From the NCBI RefSeq assembly GCF_002027555.1, contig NZ_MXAP01000024.1:1-20191 (forward strand): 20,191 nucleotides of DNA, written 5' to 3'. The notes under the pieces are model-generated. The model ran no database searches. It worked only from the letters and a program-made list of their open reading frames with translations, and had not been told where the DNA came from. Positions 8,028 through 15,556 of this stretch are shown one piece after another. Within the stretch, counting starts at the first letter, position 1. The number at the start of each line of letters is the position of its first letter. Origin of the DNA: Moraxella equi. Its GTDB lineage: Bacteria > Pseudomonadota > Gammaproteobacteria > Pseudomonadales > Moraxellaceae. The position numbers and the translations under genes were made by a program.

Positions 8028-8660
8028 ATGGCAACTCGCATCACCAACAAAAAATTCTCCAAATCATCGAAAGCGTGGATGAAAGAGCATATTGACGACT
8101 ATTATGTTCAAAAAGCCCAAAAAGACGGCTATCGTGCCAGAGCGGCTTATAAGTTATTGGAGATTAACGAAAAAACTTCTCTTATCAAAAAAGGCATGAC
8201 CGTGGTGGACTTAGGTTCTGCCCCTGGTAGCTGGTCGCAGGTAGCAGGACAGCTTGTGGGCGATGACGGGATTTTGATAGCGTCTGATATTTTGCCCATG
8301 GATACTTTGGAGAATGTTACCTTTATCCAAGGCGATTTTAGAGAAGAAGAAGTCTTTAACAAAATCATGAATGAAGTGGGCGGACGACGTGTGGACGTGG
8401 TGTTATCCGATATGGCTCCCAACACGTCTGGCATGTCAGCAGTGGACATGCCACGCATGATGTATCTGTGTGAGTTGGCGGTGGATTTTGCCCTAAAAGT
8501 GTTGCCCGAAGGCGGTGCGTTAATCATGAAAGTATTCCAAGGCGAAGGTTCGCCCGAGCTTCGTGCCGACATGCAAAAAAAGTTTGGCAAAATCAAAAGT
8601 ATAAAACCCAAGGCAAGCCGTCCCCGCTCCAAAGAGATGTTTTGGGTGGCGATAAAATAA
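8028..8660 (+). CDS. rlmE: 23S rRNA 2'-O-methyltransferase RlmE (FtsJ/RrmJ)
   Basis: RlmE methylates the 2'-OH of U2552 in 23S rRNA on the 50S subunit, using S-adenosylmethionine. The 210 residues match the family length. The catalytic tetrad K-D-K-E is complete: Lys42 in RAAYKLLEI, Asp128 in VVLSDMAPN, Lys168 in ALIMKVFQGEG and Glu203 in RPRSKEMFW. The SAM-binding motif is VVDLGSAPGSWSQVA (residues 59-73). ftsH follows on the same strand, as in E. coli, but the 148-base gap contains its own promoter candidate. Confidence 0.96.
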   Translation: MATRITNKKFSKSSKAWMKEHIDDYYVQKAQKDGYRARAAYKLLEINEKTSLIKKGMTVVDLGSAPGSWSQVAGQLVGDDGILIASDILPMDTLENVTFIQGDFREEEVFNKIMNEVGGRRVDVVLSDMAPNTSGMSAVDMPRMMYLCELAVDFALKVLPEGGALIMKVFQGEGSPELRADMQKKFGKIKSIKPKASRPRSKEMFWVAIK

Positions 8661-8689
8661 TCATCCAAATTTAGGGCTTGATTTATTGA

Positions 8690-8704
8690 TAATAAGCCTT
8701 ATTA
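8690..8704. promoter_or_regulatory. Palindrome in the rlmE-ftsH gap
   Basis: TAATAAG-C-CTTATTA is a perfect 7-bp inverted repeat around one base. It could be a protein-binding site, but nothing else supports that, and its composition makes chance occurrence reasonable. Confidence 0.25.
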
Positions 8705-8721
8705 AAAGCAATGTCTCTTTG

Positions 8722-8748
8722 TGTGAACAATTGCACGATTTGCCCCAT
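8722..8748 (+). promoter_or_regulatory. Possible sigma-32-type heat-shock promoter of ftsH
   Basis: CCCCAT at 8743-8748, followed by TT, matches the heat-shock -10 (CCCCATnT). TGTGAA at 8722-8727 is a 4/6 match to the -35 CTTGAA at a spacing of 15 bases. E. coli ftsH is heat-inducible through sigma-32, so the position makes biological sense. Only the -10 is strong. Confidence 0.45.
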
Positions 8749-8808
8749 TTTTCAATTTTTAAATTTTCAATCAAAGTTGTATCAAACGCCAAAAACAGGA
8801 AACCCTTT

Positions 8809-10704
8809 GTGAACGACATGGCAAAAAACATTCTATTATGGCTCGTGATTATCACCGTGGTAGTCATGGTATTTAGTAATCTCGACCGTGGTTCAGGCAA
8901 GGCTGATGACATGAAGTACTCAGCCTTTGTCACGGCAGTCGCCGAAGGTCAAATCCAAAAAGTTGAGATTGATGGCGAAGAGATTACGGGCACAAAGGTT
9001 AATGGCTCAGAGTTTGAGACCATCCGCCCTGCCCTAGACGATACCGAGTTAATGCCATTACTTCGCAAGCATAACGTAGAAGTAGAAGGGGCAGCACCAC
9101 AGCGTCAAGGCGTGGGTACTCAGCTACTCATTGCAGCCTTTCCGATTTTGCTCATCATCGGTCTGTTTTGGCTGTTCATGCGTGGCATGAGTGGCGGTGC
9201 TGGCGGTGGCGGCATGGGTGGTCGCAACCCCATGAGCTTTGGCAAATCAAAAGCCAAAATGCTCTCCGAAGATGACATCAAAGTCACCTTTGCCGATGTG
9301 GCAGGGTGTGAAGAGTCCAAGCAAGAAGTTGTTGAGATTGTCGACTTTTTAAGAGATCCAGAAAAATTCACCAACCTTGGGGCGACCATTCCTCGTGGCG
9401 TGCTTATGGTGGGTCCTCCTGGGACAGGCAAAACACTGCTTGCCAAAGCCATTGCAGGCGAAGCCAAAGTGCCGTTTTTTAGCATCTCAGGTTCGGATTT
9501 TGTGGAGATGTTTGTCGGTGTGGGTGCAAGCCGTGTCCGTGATATGTTTAACCAAGCCAAAAAGAACGCCCCGTGTATCATCTTTATTGATGAGATTGAT
9601 GCGGTGGGCCGTCATCGTGGCTCGGGCATGGGGGGCGGTCATGATGAGCGTGAACAAACGCTAAACCAACTGCTGGTAGAAATGGACGGCTTTGAAGGCA
9701 ATGACGGCGTGATTGTCATTGCAGCAACCAACCGTGTGGATGTACTGGATAAAGCCCTACTTCGTCCTGGCCGTTTTGACCGTCAAGTGTCGGTTGGCTT
9801 GCCAGACATCAAAGGTCGTGAACAAATCCTAAATGTACACCTTAAAAAGCTCCCCCAGACCATTGGTGTGGACGTCAATGCCCTAGCTCGTGGTACCCCA
9901 GGGTTTAGCGGGGCACAGCTTGCCAACCTTGTCAATGAAGCCGCTCTTTTTGCCGCTCGTCGTAACAAGATGAGTGTGGACATGAACGACTTTGAAGATG
10001 CCAAAGACAAGCTCTACATGGGGCCTGAGCGTAAATCCATGGTGCTGCGTGAAGAAGAACGCCGTGCTACTGCCTATCACGAAGCAGGTCATGCCCTAGT
10101 CGCCCAACTACTTCCCTTTACTGACCCTGTACATAAGGTAACGATTATGCCCCGTGGCTGGGCACTCGGGGTAACGTGGCAGTTGCCCGAGCAAGATGCG
10201 GTAAGCAGTTATAGCGATAAAATGCTAAATGACATCTCTATCTTGTTTGGCGGGCGTATTGCCGAAGAGATTTTTATCAATCGCAAATCCACAGGAGCGT
10301 CCAACGACTTTGAACGTGCCACCAAACTTGCCCGTGCCATGGTTACCAAATATGGCATGAGCGACAAACTTGGCGTGATGGTCTATGAGGACGAAGAGCA
10401 AGGCGGATATTTTGGTGGGGCGAGCCGTACTATCAGTGAAGCTACCCAACAAAAAGTGGACGAAGAAGTCCGCCGTATCCTAGAAGAGCAGTACGATGTG
10501 GCGTATAAGCTCATTGATGACAATCACGACAAAATGCACGCCATGGTGGACGCACTCATGAAGTGGGAAACCATTGACCGTGAGCAGTTCTTGCAAATCA
10601 TGAATGGCGAAACCCCACGAGAGCCAAAAGAATATCAGCATGAAGTGCCAACAGTGAATATCGTCAAAAATGACGAATTGCCACCGCCTTTGCCGAATGC
10701 TTGA
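8809..10704 (+). CDS. ftsH: ATP-dependent zinc metalloprotease FtsH
   Basis: FtsH is a hexameric inner-membrane AAA+ protease that degrades misassembled membrane proteins and short-lived regulators. The GTG at 8809 is chosen because AGGA (8797-8800) lies eight bases upstream; the ATG at 8818 would be 17 bases away. This gives [13 protein letters not shown] and 631 residues. Features in order are a membrane segment at about 5-23, a periplasmic part, a second membrane segment at about 105-127, a Gly-rich linker, Walker A GPPGTGKT (202-209), Walker B IIFIDEID, a second-region-of-homology stretch ending in [11 protein letters not shown], the zinc site HEAGH (His424, Glu425, His428) and a third metal ligand Asp in [12 protein letters not shown] (about residue 500). 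A terminator follows. Confidence 0.97.
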   Translation: MNDMAKNILLWLVIITVVVMVFSNLDRGSGKADDMKYSAFVTAVAEGQIQKVEIDGEEITGTKVNGSEFETIRPALDDTELMPLLRKHNVEVEGAAPQRQGVGTQLLIAAFPILLIIGLFWLFMRGMSGGAGGGGMGGRNPMSFGKSKAKMLSEDDIKVTFADVAGCEESKQEVVEIVDFLRDPEKFTNLGATIPRGVLMVGPPGTGKTLLAKAIAGEAKVPFFSISGSDFVEMFVGVGASRVRDMFNQAKKNAPCIIFIDEIDAVGRHRGSGMGGGHDEREQTLNQLLVEMDGFEGNDGVIVIAATNRVDVLDKALLRPGRFDRQVSVGLPDIKGREQILNVHLKKLPQTIGVDVNALARGTPGFSGAQLANLVNEAALFAARRNKMSVDMNDFEDAKDKLYMGPERKSMVLREEERRATAYHEAGHALVAQLLPFTDPVHKVTIMPRGWALGVTWQLPEQDAVSSYSDKMLNDISILFGGRIAEEIFINRKSTGASNDFERATKLARAMVTKYGMSDKLGVMVYEDEEQGGYFGGASRTISEATQQKVDEEVRRILEEQYDVAYKLIDDNHDKMHAMVDALMKWETIDREQFLQIMNGETPREPKEYQHEVPTVNIVKNDELPPPLPNA

Positions 10705-10711
10705 TTTACAG

Positions 10712-10739
10712 ACCGTCTTAAACACTAAGGCGGTTTTTT
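10712..10739 (+). terminator. Rho-independent terminator of ftsH
   Basis: ACCGTCTTA (10712-10720) pairs with TAAGGCGGT (10726-10734) with one G-T pair around a 5-base loop. A run of T (10734-10739) follows directly. This is the classic form and lies eight bases after the ftsH stop. Confidence 0.88.
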
Positions 10740-10764
10740 GTGCATTGATGTTTACCAAAAACAC

Positions 10765-10793
10765 TTGCAATTTTATCCAAACTCTTATACGAT
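10765..10793 (+). promoter_or_regulatory. Possible promoter of the acyltransferase gene
   Basis: TTGCAA (10765-10770) and TACGAT (10788-10793) are 17 bases apart, just after the ftsH terminator and about 28 bases before the acyltransferase ATG. The placement is good and the hexamers are moderate matches. Confidence 0.45.
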
Positions 10794-10821
10794 ACGCCTT
10801 TTAATTGACAATGATAATCTT

Positions 10822-11595
10822 ATGGCAAATTTTTTAAATAAACAACTAAAACGCACCAAAATCATCGCAGGCATGAGTAATACCTTGGTGGGGGGCTTTA
10901 CTGCCGCCAGACGTATTGGGGCATTTAAAACACCACCCAGAGATGTTTTGCCAAAATACATCCAAACCTTTTGCCGTAAAATGGTCAATTCCTTTGGTGT
11001 GGCAGTCGTACAAGTTGAGCCTGTGCCACAGACACACGGGCTATGGGTATCCAATCACATCTCTTGGCTGGATATTCCTGTGGTGGGTTCGGTCGCTCCT
11101 GTGTTCTTTTTATCAAAGGCGGAGATTGGCGAGTGGTTTATTTTTGGCAGGCTTGCCAAAGCAGGTGGGACGCTGTTTATCAAACGTGGCTCTGGGGACG
11201 CTGACGGGGTGGCACGTCAAATTGCTGACTTTTTGCGTGGCGGTTCATCGGTGGTATTTTTCCCCGAAGCGACCACCACAGACGGCAAACAAATCAAAAA
11301 AATCCATGGCAAATTACTACAAGCAAGCATGGATACAGGCTTGCCCATTTGTCCTATGGTGATTGCTTATGTCAATGCAGACGGTACATTGTCGGACGAC
11401 TGTGCGTATTATGACAAACGCACGATGGCAGAGAGCCTAAGACGAGTGGCGGACAGCGATGGGGTTAAGGCGTATGTGTTACCCCTTGCACCGATTTTGC
11501 CCGAAGATAAGACCCGTGCTGAGCTGACCGAACTATTACAAAAAGCGATGGAAGACGGCTTAGCAGAGCTACATAGACGGGTATCGAAGGTTTGA
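10822..11595 (+). CDS. PlsC-type 1-acyl-glycerol-phosphate acyltransferase family protein
   Basis: The 257-residue protein carries the PlsC acyltransferase motifs: NHISWLDIP with the catalytic His79 and Asp84 of HX4D, the block around LFIKRGSGDADG, and FFPEATTTDG with Glu149. The usual FPEGT appears here as FPEATTTDG, a variant seen in lysophospholipid and ornithine-lipid acyltransferases. It probably transfers an acyl chain to a lysophospholipid or related acceptor at the inner membrane; whether it is the main PlsC is undecided. The start at 10822 is the only ATG in frame ahead of the conserved part, although the Shine-Dalgarno sequence is weak. Its stop codon lies one base from the stop of the convergent WG-repeat gene. 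Confidence 0.87.
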   Translation: MANFLNKQLKRTKIIAGMSNTLVGGFTAARRIGAFKTPPRDVLPKYIQTFCRKMVNSFGVAVVQVEPVPQTHGLWVSNHISWLDIPVVGSVAPVFFLSKAEIGEWFIFGRLAKAGGTLFIKRGSGDADGVARQIADFLRGGSSVVFFPEATTTDGKQIKKIHGKLLQASMDTGLPICPMVIAYVNADGTLSDDCAYYDKRTMAESLRRVADSDGVKAYVLPLAPILPEDKTRAELTELLQKAMEDGLAELHRRVSKV

Positions 11596-11611
11596 TTTAG
11601 CGAATCAAACC
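11589..11611. terminator. Hairpin spanning two convergent stop codons
   Basis: GGTTTGATT (11589-11597) pairs perfectly with AATCAAACC (11603-11611) around a 5-base loop. It covers the TGA of the acyltransferase gene and the TAA of the WG-repeat gene on the other strand. Neither side has a T run, so it is a weak terminator at best. It is the only end signal visible between these convergent genes. Confidence 0.35.
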
Positions 11612-12604
11612 AGTAGCCCACGCCCAAAACCCATCCCATAACCCACGCTTTGCTGTGAGTTCTTGACTGGGTGTTTGGTTGGGCGTGGCAAGTAGCCGAC
11701 AGGATTCATCAGGAAACTCCGGGCTGTTAACCGCTTGCCCTGCAAGGTCTTGCAAAAATAGCGTACACTGCCCACCGTCCGTGCGTAGTTGCCATTCATG
11801 TCCATAGACATCGTTCCACATGGGGTAGCGATGTGATGAGAGTTTGACGATAAGTGTCCCATTTCTATCTACAAAGCCGATTTTACTCTTACCATTTACA
11901 TCCAGATGAACCCTTGATATGCCTTGCTCATCAAAAGACTCCATGTTGTCATAGTCTTGTGTAAATACGTTTTTGTGGCGGTCTATCATCATGACTTGGC
12001 TATTTACACCTACCAAAAACCGCTCATCGCCTGCTTTATCATCCAGTAGCCCTACCCAATCATAACGCCCCGCCAAGATGATATTGCCTTGCGTGTCCAT
12101 AAAGCCACTTTGCCCGTTCTCATCATCTTCAAAGCGTATCAAGACATCATTTTCAAAGTCCCATTCACCACGCCGATAATCCAAAATAATCCCACCGCCC
12201 ACCCCATACACTGCCGAATATATGCCATCATCACGCTCATCGGTGATAATGACTTTATCCACGCCATTAAAATCCCAAGGCTGTCTGTCAAAAATAAAAG
12301 GCACTATCACACGCTGATGAGCGTCCACCAAACCCCATTTGCCTTGTTTTGATAAAGTGATATGACCAGTTAGGCACGCTCCGTCATCATATTCAAGCGG
12401 TAATAGTACTTTGCCTGTGCTGTCCGCCATGCCATATTTGCCGTGTTTTTTGACAACGCCGAATATGTCGCTGTTTTCTGCGGATGTTGAGCAAACCACG
12501 TTTTCATCATAGCGAAAATCGCCCCAATCGGCAGGCTCTATGGATAACGCCCACGCTTGCGGTAGTGTGAGCATGGCAAATAAGGCGATGAGTGGTTTTT
12601 TCAT
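11597..12604 (-). CDS. Exported WG-repeat protein
   Basis: The 335-residue product has a signal peptide (MKKPLIALFAMLTLPQAWA, cut expected after residue 19) and then WG-type beta-strand repeats. Recognisable units are GKYGMADSTGKVLLPLEYDD (about 55-74), GKWGLVDAHQRVIVPFIFD (about 88-106), GQSGFMDTQGNIILAGRYD, and SKIGFVDRNGTLIVKL. Such repeats are thought to form propeller-like folds used in binding, here in the periplasm or at the cell surface. Several Cys residues in the mature part suggest disulfides. AGGA lies six bases before the ATG. It lies just downstream of the two broken membrane-protein genes and may share their transcript. Ligand unknown. Confidence 0.82.
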   Translation of the reverse strand: MKKPLIALFAMLTLPQAWALSIEPADWGDFRYDENVVCSTSAENSDIFGVVKKHGKYGMADSTGKVLLPLEYDDGACLTGHITLSKQGKWGLVDAHQRVIVPFIFDRQPWDFNGVDKVIITDERDDGIYSAVYGVGGGIILDYRRGEWDFENDVLIRFEDDENGQSGFMDTQGNIILAGRYDWVGLLDDKAGDERFLVGVNSQVMMIDRHKNVFTQDYDNMESFDEQGISRVHLDVNGKSKIGFVDRNGTLIVKLSSHRYPMWNDVYGHEWQLRTDGGQCTLFLQDLAGQAVNSPEFPDESCRLLATPNQTPSQELTAKRGLWDGFWAWATGLIR

Positions 12605-12620
12605 GGATTGTCCTAGGTTG

Positions 12621-12884
12621 TCATTTGGGCTGTATGTCTGTCAAAATATGGGGATAGGTACGGGTCAAAATGGGCGATTTGGTGTACTTGACACAAATCA
12701 CATCGCCTGCCTTGTACGGGCGAAAAACATCGTCCCTATGCCAGTCATCAAGGCGGTCAAAACGATACGATTTTTGGCTTATTGGGTCATCAAGATACAG
12801 GCTTAGCACACTTTGTTTGCCCAAAGGGCGATGTTCGATTTTGTTAAGTTGCCCACAAACTTGATGAATATTGCCGTGGTTTGT
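12621..12884 (-). pseudogene. C-terminal half of a membrane-protein gene split by the repeat element
   Basis: This open frame has no ATG and ends upstream exactly where repeat copy 3 begins: the TAG that blocks it uses the terminal TA of the element. It encodes about 87 residues of soluble sequence, including HQVCGQLNK, SVLSLYLDDP, and DVICVKYTKSPILTRTYPHIL. Removing the element (12886-13092) joins it in frame to the first 70 codons of the gene at 13304, giving a 158-residue protein with the junction ...LVMTNHG. It aligns with the C-terminal half of the neighbouring gene (VCG, ICVxYxxxPxxTxxxPHxL), which supports a shared origin. Without the membrane part it is probably not made. Confidence 0.7.
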
Positions 12885-12885
12885 C

Positions 12886-13092
12886 TAGGGCGTGCCTGCC
12901 CTTTATAACACAATTTAAAATTTAGCAATATGGCGAAAATAAAAGAATGTTTTTGCATGAAAAATGGCTAAATCTTGTTTTTCATCGTCAAAAACTTGTC
13001 TGATAGAATGATTATCAGCCTGCATTTTTTCCTTGAAAAACGTGCGATTTTTCTCATTTTTCATTGCAAATACAAAAGGCAGACACGCCCTA
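12886..13092 (+). mobile_element. MITE-like inverted-repeat element, copy 3 (longest)
   Basis: This 207-bp element runs from TAGGGCGTGCCTGCC (12886-12900) to GGCAGACACGCCCTA (13078-13092), inverted ends matching at 14 of 15 positions. It contains every block found in copies 1 and 2, so it is closest to the parent form. Two direct TTTTTCAT repeats (12978-12985 and 13057-13064) mark the segment missing from copy 2. An internal CTGATA/TATCAG hairpin is present. It has no transposase. It lies inside a membrane-protein gene, and its length is a multiple of three. Confidence 0.82.
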
Positions 13093-13304
13093 ATAACCAA
13101 AAATAAATAATAAAGCACAACGGCGGTCAACAACGCCCCGATACTTATCTTTATGATTAAATGTTTGCCTTGTGCGGTCGCCACACCCAAAAACACCATC
13201 GCCAAGATGATAAAAAATGCGTCGCCAACAAGTATTGAGACGATAACAGCTAAGGCGATAAGGGCGATAGCAAATGGCTGATGTTCTGGGTTAAAAAATG
13301 ACAT
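12915..13304 (-). CDS. N-terminal half of a small membrane protein with a repeat-encoded tail
   Basis: The 129-codon frame is a chimera. Residues 1-70 (MSFFNPEHQPFAIALIALAV onward) are native and contain two or three membrane segments, from about 11-27, 30-43 and 52-70. From residue 72 (RACLPFVFAMK...) the sequence is translated from the inverted-repeat element, and the same peptide appears at element copy 1. The start at 13304 has AAGGGAT upstream. The original protein was probably 158 residues, continuing at 12884. It is a paralogue of the neighbouring gene (13842-13335). Whether the truncated product is stable is unknown. No named family is recognised. Confidence 0.55.
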   Translation of the reverse strand: MSFFNPEHQPFAIALIALAVIVSILVGDAFFIILAMVFLGVATAQGKHLIIKISIGALLTAVVLYYLFLVIRACLPFVFAMKNEKNRTFFKEKMQADNHSIRQVFDDEKQDLAIFHAKTFFYFRHIAKF

Positions 13305-13334
13305 GACAGATATCCCTTTTGCTGTGGTTGGATG

Positions 13335-13842
13335 TTATTTCTTATCATTCATAATTCGCACTTCTTTTAATACATGGGGCGAAAAAAGGGTAAATGCTGG
13401 CATGGGGATATAATCCACGCAAATCGACTCATTTTTATCATGACGATTTTTAAAAAAGTCGGTATGTTCGTGATAGCGATGAATGTGCATAAAGTCATAA
13501 ACTTTTTGCTCATCTGTGGCATACATCAACAACATCAAATCCTGCCTTTTAAATCCACTCTTTTGATAAAACTTTTTGAATGTGCCACAAACCGTTTTGG
13601 CAGGTGTACGAGAATAAGTATACAAGCCATAATTAAAATGATAAACAACAAACAGCCCAATCACGTCCCAAATACCAAATTTGACGGTGTCGGATTTGTC
13701 ATGGGCAAAAAAACAAACTTACCATCATCGCACCACTGCCAAGCGTCATCGCCTTGTCGTCTACAAAGAGCAAAAAGATGATGACCTGTATGGCAATGAC
13801 ACCATAACCGAGCTTTTTTGAGATTGGGGCGTTGTCGCTCAT
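13335..13842 (-). pseudogene. Small membrane-protein gene frameshifted at a T7 run
   Basis: The frame starts at an ATG (13842) overlapping the slpA stop as ATGA, the usual sign of translational coupling. It reads MSDNAPISKKLGYGVIAIQV with two hydrophobic stretches and stops after 47 codons. The stop comes just after seven T (A7 at 13707-13713 on the plus strand). Dropping one T restores a 168-residue frame through ...SLFFAHDKSDTVKFGIWDVIG and into the open frame that ends at 13335. The rebuilt protein has an N-terminal membrane half and a soluble half with VCG and ICVDYIPMPAFTLFSPHVL. It is related to the next gene downstream. It may be a true pseudogene, a switchable gene or a sequencing error. 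Confidence 0.7.
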
Positions 13843-14324
13843 TTTAGCTCAATCGCCATTTGTCCCTTTGGTGTAACCTTAAAAATCTGCACCTTAAACA
13901 GCACATCTTGCCCTGCCAAAGGGTGATTAAAATCCACTTTGACTTCATTATCATCAACATGGCAAATTACCCCCGCCAAGGTATTTTGACCTTTATCGGC
14001 AAATTCCATCATTATGCCGACCACAGGATTTGGCTCGGATAAGCTAAATTTGGTGCGGGGAAAGGTCTGCACATTTTCGCCATTCCACTGCCCAAAGGCT
14101 TGTTCTGGCGGTAGATGAGCGGTGCGGGTGTCGCCTGCTTTTAGGTTGATGAGTACCTGCTCAAAGCCCGCCAGTAGGCTCTCATCGCCTACCGTCAAGG
14201 TTACAGGCTCATCTCGCCCAAAGGTGCTATCGATGACCGTGCCGTTTGGTAGGCTGACTTCAAAATGTAGCGAAACGGTGCTACCGTCTGTAATGCGAAT
14301 CTCTTCGCTGGGTAAAATGTTCAT
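13839..14324 (-). CDS. slpA: FKBP-type peptidyl-prolyl isomerase, SlpA/FkpB-like
   Basis: The 161-residue protein fits the SlyD/SlpA branch of FKBP prolyl isomerases, which catalyse cis-trans isomerisation of X-Pro bonds. It shows the opening strand STVSLHFEVSLPNGTVIDSTF, then the substrate-site stretch LTVGDESLLAGFEQVLINLKAGD, the LPPEQAFG turn, an inserted flap domain, and a closing strand QDVLFKVQIFKV. It lacks the His-rich metal-binding tail of SlyD, which favours SlpA. The start at 14324 has GGAA seven bases upstream; a longer frame from 14402 has no such site. It has its own promoter and is translationally coupled to the frameshifted gene downstream. There is no signal peptide, so it is cytoplasmic. 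Confidence 0.87.
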   Translation of the reverse strand: MNILPSEEIRITDGSTVSLHFEVSLPNGTVIDSTFGRDEPVTLTVGDESLLAGFEQVLINLKAGDTRTAHLPPEQAFGQWNGENVQTFPRTKFSLSEPNPVVGIMMEFADKGQNTLAGVICHVDDNEVKVDFNHPLAGQDVLFKVQIFKVTPKGQMAIELK

Positions 14325-14373
14325 GTTAAAATTCCAAAATAAAAGTGGAGCTAGTTTACCACAAGCCCCATGT

Positions 14374-14402
14374 ATAGTAAAATTACCAATACCTTTTGGC
14401 AA
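14374..14402 (-). promoter_or_regulatory. Sigma-70 promoter of slpA
   Basis: On the minus strand TTGCCA (14402-14397) and TACTAT (14379-14374) are 17 bases apart. The -35 directly abuts the citE-like stop codon. It lies 50 bases before the slpA ATG, so slpA need not be read from the upstream gene. Confidence 0.55.
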
Positions 14403-15230
14403 TCAGTCTTCACCAAGTAGCCTTCTCGCCCAAGCAATCACAGGCAAATCCACCATTTGCCCATCAATGGCGAACACCGCCTGCCCTGTAGCATGGTGAT
14501 GAGATAGCACTTTTTTGGCAAAGGCGACATCGCCATCACGCACTTTGTGTGCCTGTACCACACCCAACTGCTTGGGGTGTATGACAAGACAGCCACCAAA
14601 ACCAAAATCACGAGCGTGCGTAAGCCATCTGGCAAAGCCGTCATCATCGCCAAAATCAGGATAAATCGTCTCAATCGGAGCATTTAGCCCATTTGCCTGT
14701 GAGTGTAAAACGAGCTCGCACCGCACCCTATCAAGCATAACCGCCTCTGCCGATGTATGCCTACCAATCCCTAGCGATGTCAATAAATCCAAACAGCCAT
14801 AGCTCAACGCCATAAGCCCTGCCACACCTACCATAGAAGCGACATGTAGCACGCCTTGCCCGCTCTCAATCATGGCAACGATAGGGCGAGCGGTCAGTTC
14901 ATGAGCCAGACTGACCTGCTCGGCATTTTCGGCTTTGGGGAGCATCACCGTGCTGATGATGTCGTGGGACTGCACCCATTCACAGTCCAAACGAAACTCA
15001 CCATGAGACGCCCCATGTATCCGCACCCACAGCTCTGGCGTGGTCTGTGCTTGCTCTATAGTGCCGAACAAATCATCAAGTTTGGCACGCACATCATTAG
15101 GCGAGCGGTCGGCGACGGCGTCTTCTAGGTCGATGATGATGGCATGGACATGGGCGGTTATGGCAGGGTCGGTTAGGGCTTTGATGATACGCTTGGGGTG
15201 CGTGGCAGGGACGAATAGATAGGCGAGCAT
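14403..15230 (-). CDS. CitE-like CoA ester lyase (HpcH/HpaI aldolase family)
   Basis: The 275-residue protein is a CitE-like TIM-barrel lyase. Landmarks are the start LFVPATHPKRI, DLEDAV (residues 34-39), the active-site Arg in LWVRIHG (Arg70), the Mg2+ ligands Glu122 in MIESGQG and Asp148 in YGCLDLL, and IHPKQL near the C-terminal end. Stand-alone CitE-like enzymes cleave or hydrolyse acyl-CoA esters such as citramalyl-CoA, malyl-CoA or related compounds. No citrate lyase alpha or gamma subunit genes are nearby, so it is not the classical citrate lyase beta chain in context. GGAA precedes the ATG by about eight bases. The substrate is open. Confidence 0.85.
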   Translation of the reverse strand: MLAYLFVPATHPKRIIKALTDPAITAHVHAIIIDLEDAVADRSPNDVRAKLDDLFGTIEQAQTTPELWVRIHGASHGEFRLDCEWVQSHDIISTVMLPKAENAEQVSLAHELTARPIVAMIESGQGVLHVASMVGVAGLMALSYGCLDLLTSLGIGRHTSAEAVMLDRVRCELVLHSQANGLNAPIETIYPDFGDDDGFARWLTHARDFGFGGCLVIHPKQLGVVQAHKVRDGDVAFAKKVLSHHHATGQAVFAIDGQMVDLPVIAWARRLLGED

Positions 15231-15267
15231 GGTAAATTCCTTTTGAAAATTAAATGTATTGTCATTT

Positions 15268-15296
15268 ATTATAGTGGGGATGATTTATTTTTGCAA
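15268..15296 (-). promoter_or_regulatory. Sigma-70 promoter of the CitE-like gene
   Basis: On the minus strand TTGCAA (15296-15291) and a perfect TATAAT (15273-15268) are separated by 17 bases, 37 bases upstream of the ATG. The stretch between here and the terminator at 15443-15470 holds no gene that I can see. Confidence 0.65.
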
Positions 15297-15442
15297 ATTG
15301 ACGTAATGACAAAAAGTATGGCAAACATGGAATTTGCCTCATGTCATATTAATAGGGAATAATAAAGAATACGTAACCGAAAAAAATTTATAAAAGAAAA
15401 CGACACGGGTGGATTAGAAACTCAATGAATTAATGGCAGATA

Positions 15443-15470
15443 AAAAACCCAATAACAAAATTGGGTTTTT
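15443..15470 (-). terminator. Terminator of the cytochrome gene
   Basis: On the minus strand AAAAACCCAA (15470-15461) pairs perfectly with TTGGGTTTTTT (from 15452 down to about 15442) around an 8-base loop. It ends in a T run, about 85 bases after the cytochrome stop codon. Confidence 0.8.
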
Positions 15471-15556
15471 ATTTCAATATGATTTATTGACATTACAATC
15501 AGCGATATTTTATTAAATTTATCGGATAAATGATATTCTATCCGATAAACATCAAT

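Noticed and set aside
8147..8668. 173-codon antisense frame within rlmE
   Set aside because: It mirrors a well-supported gene and has no recognisable motif or start signal.
8686..8808. N-terminal extension of FtsH upstream of 8809
   Set aside because: It would add 41 residues unlike any FtsH and cross the promoter candidate; AGGA is correctly placed for the GTG at 8809.
9120..9581. 153-codon antisense frame within ftsH
   Set aside because: A shadow of highly conserved coding sequence, with low-complexity Pro-rich content coming from the Gly-rich linker codons.
14325..14402. Longer SlpA product starting near 14402
   Set aside because: The extra 26 residues lie over a good promoter and lack a ribosome site; the ATG at 14324 has GGAA at the right distance.
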